Shown piece by piece: positions 4,751-9,297 of a DNA stretch of 9,297 nucleotides (position 1 is its first letter; each line of letters begins with the position of its first letter). This stretch comes from Methanobacteriota archaeon (GTDB taxonomy: Archaea > Thermoplasmatota > Poseidoniia > Poseidoniales > Thalassarchaeaceae): the NCBI GenBank assembly GCA_002731195.1, contig PCAI01000019.1:1-9297 (forward strand), given 5' to 3'. A program made the translations under genes and the position numbers. Under the pieces are notes generated by a model. It saw only the letters and a list, made by a program, of their open reading frames with translations, was not told the origin of the DNA and did no database searches.

Positions 4751-7522
4751 ATGTCTAATGATGATGAAATGGTTGGCTACAGACAACAACCGGGCAAGTT
4801 ACCTTTCTCTAGGCCTGGATCAGGTGGCAAAAATCAATTCAGCCAGTTACGTGATATTCAATTAATCCCAGAAAGTCAAGGTGGAAAAAAACTCCAACCT
4901 AGAGGTAGTCACAGACATGACGAACTAATTAGTGGTACATCCATAGGTAGACCTACTGCACTAGTGGATAGTAAATGGAAAGTAACCGGGAAAGCCAATT
5001 ATGGTGATGATATCAGATTAAATAATGAGCTAATTGGAAAAATTGTACGTTCACCACATCATTATGCACGTGTACTATCAATTGACATAAGTAAAGCGGT
5101 GGAATTAGAAGGAGTTATTGCAATAGCAACAGGAGCAGACGCGCAAAACTCCTTTGGAGTTTTACCCGTGACTAAAGATGAACACGCTATGGCGATTGAA
5201 AAAGTTCGTCATAAAGGAGACTTGGTGGCTTGTGTAGCAGCAATTGATGAAAGTACAGCTTTAGAAGCAGTCAGATTAATTGAAGTCGAGTATGAGGTTT
5301 TAGACAGTATTCATGACATGCGCAAGGGCTTAGATGATTCAAAATATCCAATCCATGACAGAGGACAATATCATATTGGTGAATCAAATGTTCAAAAACG
5401 AGTTTTCCAAGAATTTGGTAATATTAGTGAGATGGTTCCAAATTCAATTGCGAATCACAAATCAAATTGGTTATTTGCCGGCGTTAATCACGGTTTCACT
5501 GAACCGCATGCAGTTGTTGCTAATTGGGATCCTTCGGGTAGACTGACATTGTATACTCCTCAGCAAGTTCCACATTATGTTCATCGCGCATTAGCAGATG
5601 TTCTAGAAATTCCAATGCATCAGATAAATGTTTACAGAACATTCGTAGGGGGTGGTTTTGGTGGTAAATCTGATCCATTTCCTCATGAAATGTGTGCTGC
5701 CATATTGGCTCGAAAATCAGGTAGGCCAGTAAGGATTACATTCGATAGAGAAGAAGTATTTTGGGTAAATAGGGGCAGGCATCCCTCTAGAATTGAGATG
5801 GATATCCATGCAGATTCTCATGGACGTTTATGCGGAGTTCAAACAGATGCCCTAATCGATGGAGGCGCTTTCGCTTCTTTTGGCCATGTAACTACATATT
5901 ATAATGGAGTATTACACACTGCACCATATGAATTAGGTTCTTTTCATTACACGGGCGCTAGAGTTTGGACGAATAAACCTGCAAGTGGGGCAATGAGGGG
6001 CCATGGCGCTGTTAATTCCAGATGTGCCGTTGAAGTCGGTTTAGATGACATTGCTGAGCAATTATCTGTCGATCCTATTACGTTTCGTCTTGCAAATCTT
6101 TTACCTCCGTATTCTGCGACAATAACTGGTTTCAGAATCACTAGTATTGGCATGAGAGAATGTCTGGAACGTGTCAAGATTGCATCAGATTGGGATAACA
6201 AATTCCGCCAATTACCATTGGGTCATGGTATTGGGATTGGTTGTGGATTCTTCATATCTGGTAGTGGCCTACCAATTCATTGGGATCCTAATAAATTTCC
6301 ACACGCCACTGTTCATTTGAAAATTGATATGGATGGAGGGGTGACAATTCATACTGGTGCCGCAGACATAGGGCAAGGATCCGACACAGTAGTTGCCCAA
6401 TCTGTTGCCGAAGTTCTTGGATTGCCTTTGGATATGATCCGTGTAAGGAGTAGAGAAACTGACACATCTCCTGTGGATTTAGGATCTTATTCTTCTCGTG
6501 TAACTTTTATGAATGCCAATGCTGCAATCTCTGCAGCTATGGAAATACGTAAAGATCTCCTCAAAGCCGCCTCTAAAATAACTGATACTGAGATGAATAA
6601 ACTAGTTATTGGTGATAGAAGAATATTTGATAAAAAAGATCCTGCCGTGGGAGTTTCATATCTTGAGGCACTACATAAAGCACAGGAAGATAGAGGTGCA
6701 CTTACTTCTTCAGGATCATATAGGACTCCTCCTATGGGAAGGGCACACAAGGGCGCTGCTGCAGGTTTAGCTCCTGCATATTCTTTCTCTGCTTATGTCG
6801 CTGAAGTGAAAGTAGATATGGAAACTGGTCAAACCAAAGTACTCGAAGTTTGGGCAGCACATGATTGTGGAAAGGCACTAAATCCTCTTTCTGTCAAAGG
6901 CCAAATAATAGGATCTTGTCATATGGGCCTAGGGCAAGTATTGAGTGAAGAAATGAAATACGGCCGAGGAGGGGAATTGCTAAATCCTGATCTCTTGGAT
7001 TACAAAATACCAAGCATTCATGAAATGCCTAAAGTTAATCCAATAATAGTAGAATCTAATGATTTAGAAGGTCCCTTTGGTGCCAAAGAAGCGGGAGAAG
7101 GGCCATTATTGCCAATACTTCCTGCCGTTTGTAATGCCGTTTATGATGCATCAGGAATAAGAGTAAATGAATTGCCTATAACAGGAGATAGACTGTATAA
7201 AGAAATAGAAAAGAAATGCAAAAAACTCAAAATAAATACCCCACTTAATCTACCTAATCCTTCTTTGGAACATTCTGATTTACAATCGATATTAGAAATC
7301 AGAGCATCTAAACATTCTGAGAGAGATATGCAAAGAATTATGGCAGAAGAAAAAACTCCATATCATAATGGTGCTTTATTTGGTATGGATCCTGAAATAC
7401 CCGGCGATGAACAAGATTCCAAATGGGAAATACGTGTTGTTCCCGATGAAGAATACCTTTCTAATCCTCGATTAGCAGGAAGTGCTTGGCGTCATATAGA
7501 AAGAAGAAAAAGGGAGGGCTAA
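4751..7522 (+). CDS. Molybdenum hydroxylase large (Mo-MCD) subunit with terminal extensions
   Basis: A 923-residue catalytic subunit of the xanthine oxidase family, expected to bind molybdopterin cytosine dinucleotide. The a/b hammerhead domain starts near residue 65 (IGRPTALVDSKWKVTGKANY). Mo-binding motifs follow in order: VGGGFGGK (299-306), active-site loop GAMRGHG (413-419), GQG (541-543) with a downstream DLGSYSSR, and GAKEAGEGP with the probable catalytic base Glu783. The CO dehydrogenase loop (AYRCSFR) with its copper-binding Cys is absent, so this is not a form I CO dehydrogenase. GAMRGHG is, as I recall, like the HcrA family. The usual ~770-810 residues are exceeded by about 60 polar residues at the N-terminus and about 100 at the C-terminus (from ~820), the latter charged and of no known domain. 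It lies between the small and medium subunit genes. The substrate is not deducible. Confidence 0.95.
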   Translation: MSNDDEMVGYRQQPGKLPFSRPGSGGKNQFSQLRDIQLIPESQGGKKLQPRGSHRHDELISGTSIGRPTALVDSKWKVTGKANYGDDIRLNNELIGKIVRSPHHYARVLSIDISKAVELEGVIAIATGADAQNSFGVLPVTKDEHAMAIEKVRHKGDLVACVAAIDESTALEAVRLIEVEYEVLDSIHDMRKGLDDSKYPIHDRGQYHIGESNVQKRVFQEFGNISEMVPNSIANHKSNWLFAGVNHGFTEPHAVVANWDPSGRLTLYTPQQVPHYVHRALADVLEIPMHQINVYRTFVGGGFGGKSDPFPHEMCAAILARKSGRPVRITFDREEVFWVNRGRHPSRIEMDIHADSHGRLCGVQTDALIDGGAFASFGHVTTYYNGVLHTAPYELGSFHYTGARVWTNKPASGAMRGHGAVNSRCAVEVGLDDIAEQLSVDPITFRLANLLPPYSATITGFRITSIGMRECLERVKIASDWDNKFRQLPLGHGIGIGCGFFISGSGLPIHWDPNKFPHATVHLKIDMDGGVTIHTGAADIGQGSDTVVAQSVAEVLGLPLDMIRVRSRETDTSPVDLGSYSSRVTFMNANAAISAAMEIRKDLLKAASKITDTEMNKLVIGDRRIFDKKDPAVGVSYLEALHKAQEDRGALTSSGSYRTPPMGRAHKGAAAGLAPAYSFSAYVAEVKVDMETGQTKVLEVWAAHDCGKALNPLSVKGQIIGSCHMGLGQVLSEEMKYGRGGELLNPDLLDYKIPSIHEMPKVNPIIVESNDLEGPFGAKEAGEGPLLPILPAVCNAVYDASGIRVNELPITGDRLYKEIEKKCKKLKINTPLNLPNPSLEHSDLQSILEIRASKHSERDMQRIMAEEKTPYHNGALFGMDPEIPGDEQDSKWEIRVVPDEEYLSNPRLAGSAWRHIERRKREG
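7512..7518 (+). promoter_or_regulatory. Shine-Dalgarno deciding the medium-subunit start
   Basis: GGGAGGG lies inside the last codons of the large subunit, 6 bases before a TTG at 7525 and 12 bases before an ATG at 7531. The spacing favours the TTG; both are in frame and differ by two residues. An earlier in-frame TTG at 7486 has no such site and would add 13 residues unlike the family. Confidence 0.55.
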
Positions 7523-7524
7523 TC

Positions 7525-8505
7525 TTGAAAATGCCTCCATTTAAATTGCACACACCATCATCTTTGGATGAAGCCTTTGAAATTGTGAATATTCTTAGAG
7601 AGCAGAATTTAGACTATGATTGGGTTGCAGGAGGAACCGATTTAATTCCCAATTACAAATGGCATATAAATACAAAATCCAATGTCATATCTCTATCTAA
7701 AATCGAAGAATTACACAAAATTTCAAAAAATCATATTGGAGCCATGGCGAGACTTTATGATATCTCACAGTCATCGGAAATACATCCATTAATCGCTAAA
7801 TCTGCTAGCCTTGTTGCCAGTGTTATGATTAGACGCTCAGCTACGTTGGGAGGGAATATCTGTTTAGATACGCGCTGTTTTTGGTTTAATCAGTCAGAAG
7901 AATGGAGAGAATCAATTGACTATTGCCATAAATGTGATTGTGGAACTGGTGCTGATTGTCGAGTTATTCCGAACCAAAATACTCTTTGCGTGGCAACTTA
8001 TCAGGCTGATATGGCACCAGTACTAATGTGCCTCGGTACAACTATTCACATGTCATCACCAGAGGGAAATCGTTCAGTTCCAATGAAAGACTTTTTCAAA
8101 TTAGATGGTATTACAAAAAATATATTGTTGGAAGATGAATTAGTTACACATATCACTTTACCAGACGATGTATTTGAATGGGAAGGAGACTACCAAAAAC
8201 TTACTCAACGTGACTCTTGGGATTTTCCAGAGGCAGGTGTTGCAGTATTGTGGAAGAAAGGAATTAAAGGCCCCTCTGAACTTCGTGTCGCAACCACAGG
8301 AATAGAATCGATACCACGCTTCCACTCCGAAGAATCTCAGAAAATAATAGAGACCTGGTCAGGTAGTGATAGTATCGAGGAGTTGGCTGAGTCAATTAGG
8401 AAATCTGTAAAACCGGTCTTAAATACTTGGTTCCAACCCTCTTATAGGAGAAAAATGGTCAAAGTTTTATCTAGACGAGCAAGCAAGGGCTTACTGGAGA
8501 TATGA
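7525..8505 (+). CDS. Molybdenum hydroxylase medium (FAD) subunit with HcrB-type [4Fe-4S] insertion
   Basis: About 326 residues from the TTG (324 from the ATG at 7531), close to the length of HcrB proteins. The N-terminal FAD domain has VAGGTDLIPNYK, and the second FAD motif is RRSATLGGN. Directly after it lies a cysteine-rich insertion of about 40 residues: C118, then N-Q..EWR, C134, C137, C139, C145 and C155 (plus C113 in GGNIC). CoxM and xanthine dehydrogenase FAD domains lack this. In 4-hydroxybenzoyl-CoA reductase the same place binds a [4Fe-4S] cluster that brings in low-potential electrons. The C118-C134 spacing of 16 equals that of HcrB as I recall it; the later spacings are longer and two cysteines are extra. 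After the loop, VATYQADMAPVLMCLG resumes the family pattern, followed by the CO_deh_flav_C-like C-terminal domain. The gene starts 2 bases after the large subunit stop, so translation is probably coupled. Confidence 0.93.
   Translation: MKMPPFKLHTPSSLDEAFEIVNILREQNLDYDWVAGGTDLIPNYKWHINTKSNVISLSKIEELHKISKNHIGAMARLYDISQSSEIHPLIAKSASLVASVMIRRSATLGGNICLDTRCFWFNQSEEWRESIDYCHKCDCGTGADCRVIPNQNTLCVATYQADMAPVLMCLGTTIHMSSPEGNRSVPMKDFFKLDGITKNILLEDELVTHITLPDDVFEWEGDYQKLTQRDSWDFPEAGVAVLWKKGIKGPSELRVATTGIESIPRFHSEESQKIIETWSGSDSIEELAESIRKSVKPVLNTWFQPSYRRKMVKVLSRRASKGLLEI
8496..8499 (+). promoter_or_regulatory. Shine-Dalgarno of the secreted protein inside the medium subunit gene
   Basis: GGAG lies within the last codons of the medium subunit, 7 bases before the ATG at 8507. 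It supports this start and suggests coupling to the upstream gene. Confidence 0.5.
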
Positions 8506-8506
8506 C

Positions 8507-9297
8507 ATGTCGTCTGCAACTAAATTCTCTAGTTGGGTGATAATGGCCTTATTTCTTCTTACTACTATTCCTTCTGTACAATCTCAAGGAGATATTTATC
8601 CATGGGATATTGAAATAGAATTTGAGAATGATGATTCCAGCGACCCATTTGATATCTCTGAAGATGGAAAAGCAACTATAACCTTCACAGTCTCTAATAA
8701 TGGATTTCTTTCTATGGATTTAGAATTCGAATATGAGGGCCCCTTTCAAGGCACATATACAGGGCCATCTGATGCTTCTATACCTGCTAATTCCAACGAA
8801 TCTTTTCAACTTGAAGTAACAAAAATTAAAGTTCTTGATTTCCCTGCAAAAACTCAAGAGGATTTCCTAATAACTGCTAAAGTAATCTCATTACAAGGCA
8901 CACCTCAAATATCTCCTTCATCAAAAGATGCAGAAGGAAAATTAATCATACCAATAGTATATTCACTGGACTTAGAAATAGCTGATCCAGTTGGCCCAAT
9001 GAATGCTGGCACTGCAGTTCCTTTGAGAGTTTCAGTAATAAATATTGGAAATATAGAAGATAGGGTTGGAGATATTGATATTTCTGATAATTGCCCTCTA
9101 CTGACTCCAAATAATGGCTTAGACTCATTGATGACTAAGAACCTCAATCCAGGTCAAACTGCTCAAGCAGATTTAGAATTAACTGCCTCTGAAAGCCACC
9201 CTAAGAGAACTTGTAAAGTGGAGATTTCTATCGCTTCTAATGGTGCTATGAATACTGGTGCTTCATCATCCCTCAGTAGTGCTGAAGTACAGGTTAC
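8507..9297 (+). CDS. Secreted beta-rich protein (CARDB/Ig-like repeats suspected), 3'-truncated
   Basis: The frame is open from the ATG at 8507 to the window edge, giving 263 codons without a stop. The N-terminus is a signal peptide: a short polar start with one lysine, hydrophobic WVIMALFLLTTIPS, and a probable cleavage after VQS near residue 26. The mature part is acidic and beta-rich. Two segments look like related Ig-like units: ATITFTVSNNGFLSMDLEF near residues 57-75, and VPLRVSVINIGNIEDRVGD near 167-185. Both share the 'V.N.G' pattern of CARDB/NPCBM-associated-type domains, followed by a P.N/G..A-type strand. C196 and C236 could pair in a disulfide. A membrane anchor or further repeats may follow outside the window. 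It begins 1 base after the medium subunit stop with a GGAG site, so it shares the transcript, but I can give no function; a cell-surface or envelope role is the usual guess for such proteins. Confidence 0.8.
   Translation, partial: MSSATKFSSWVIMALFLLTTIPSVQSQGDIYPWDIEIEFENDDSSDPFDISEDGKATITFTVSNNGFLSMDLEFEYEGPFQGTYTGPSDASIPANSNESFQLEVTKIKVLDFPAKTQEDFLITAKVISLQGTPQISPSSKDAEGKLIIPIVYSLDLEIADPVGPMNAGTAVPLRVSVINIGNIEDRVGDIDISDNCPLLTPNNGLDSLMTKNLNPGQTAQADLELTASESHPKRTCKVEISIASNGAMNTGASSSLSSAEVQV

Noticed and set aside
5947..6750. Two - strand open frames (5947-6201 and 6487-6750)
   Set aside because: Both are opposite the conserved Mo-binding domains of the large subunit and are explained as antisense shadows.
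4173..8505. Aerobic carbon monoxide dehydrogenase (coxSLM)
   Set aside because: All three subunits are of the right superfamily, but the large subunit lacks the AYRCSFR loop and its Cys, the gene order is S-L-M rather than the usual M-S-L, and the medium subunit has an HcrB-type cysteine insertion.
8905..9147. 80-residue - strand open frame near the right edge
   Set aside because: The + strand frame from 8507 is open to the edge, has a signal peptide and ribosome site, and explains this stretch better.
1..9297. CRISPR arrays, tRNA or rRNA genes, insertion sequences
   Set aside because: No regularly spaced direct repeats, no tRNA-like cloverleaf, no transposase motifs or terminal inverted repeats were seen; coding genes fill nearly all of the window.

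Overview
The window is a compact, AT-rich stretch with every gene on the + strand and intergenic gaps of about 1 to 42 bases. It most resembles a marine planktonic archaeon, probably Thermoplasmatota (Marine Group II/III-like). Three things suggest this: a regulator ending in an HTH_10 (bacterio-opsin-activator type) domain, a lipobox-bearing secreted subtilase plus a secreted beta-rich protein, and Shine-Dalgarno matches of the GGAGG/AGGTG type. The taxonomic placement is inference; no marker gene is present.

The left part (1-2184) holds two likely molybdenum-cofactor maturation genes around a metal transporter. First is the 3' part of a MobA/MocA-type nucleotidyltransferase, whose 5' end lies outside the window. 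Next comes a ZIP-family divalent metal transporter, then a full XdhC/CoxI-family maturation factor. The middle (2204-4167) holds a lipobox-bearing subtilisin-like (S8) protease and an HTH_10 transcription regulator. A perfect 7-base inverted repeat directly abuts the regulator's ATG.

The right part (4173-8505) is a three-subunit molybdenum hydroxylase of the xanthine oxidase family in the order small (2x[2Fe-2S]), large (Mo-MCD), medium (FAD). The medium subunit carries a cysteine-rich insertion matching the [4Fe-4S] loop of 4-hydroxybenzoyl-CoA reductase beta subunits, with extra cysteines. The large subunit has long N- and C-terminal extensions. One base after the medium subunit, a secreted beta-rich protein begins and runs off the right edge.

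Taken together, MocA-like (cytidylates molybdopterin), XdhC-like (finishes and inserts the cofactor), the regulator and the three enzyme subunits form a plausible module for making and controlling one molybdenum enzyme. Its substrate cannot be read from the sequence. The [4Fe-4S] insertion points to a 4-hydroxybenzoyl-CoA reductase-like enzyme rather than a CO dehydrogenase. The links of the ZIP transporter, protease and secreted protein to the enzyme rest on position only.
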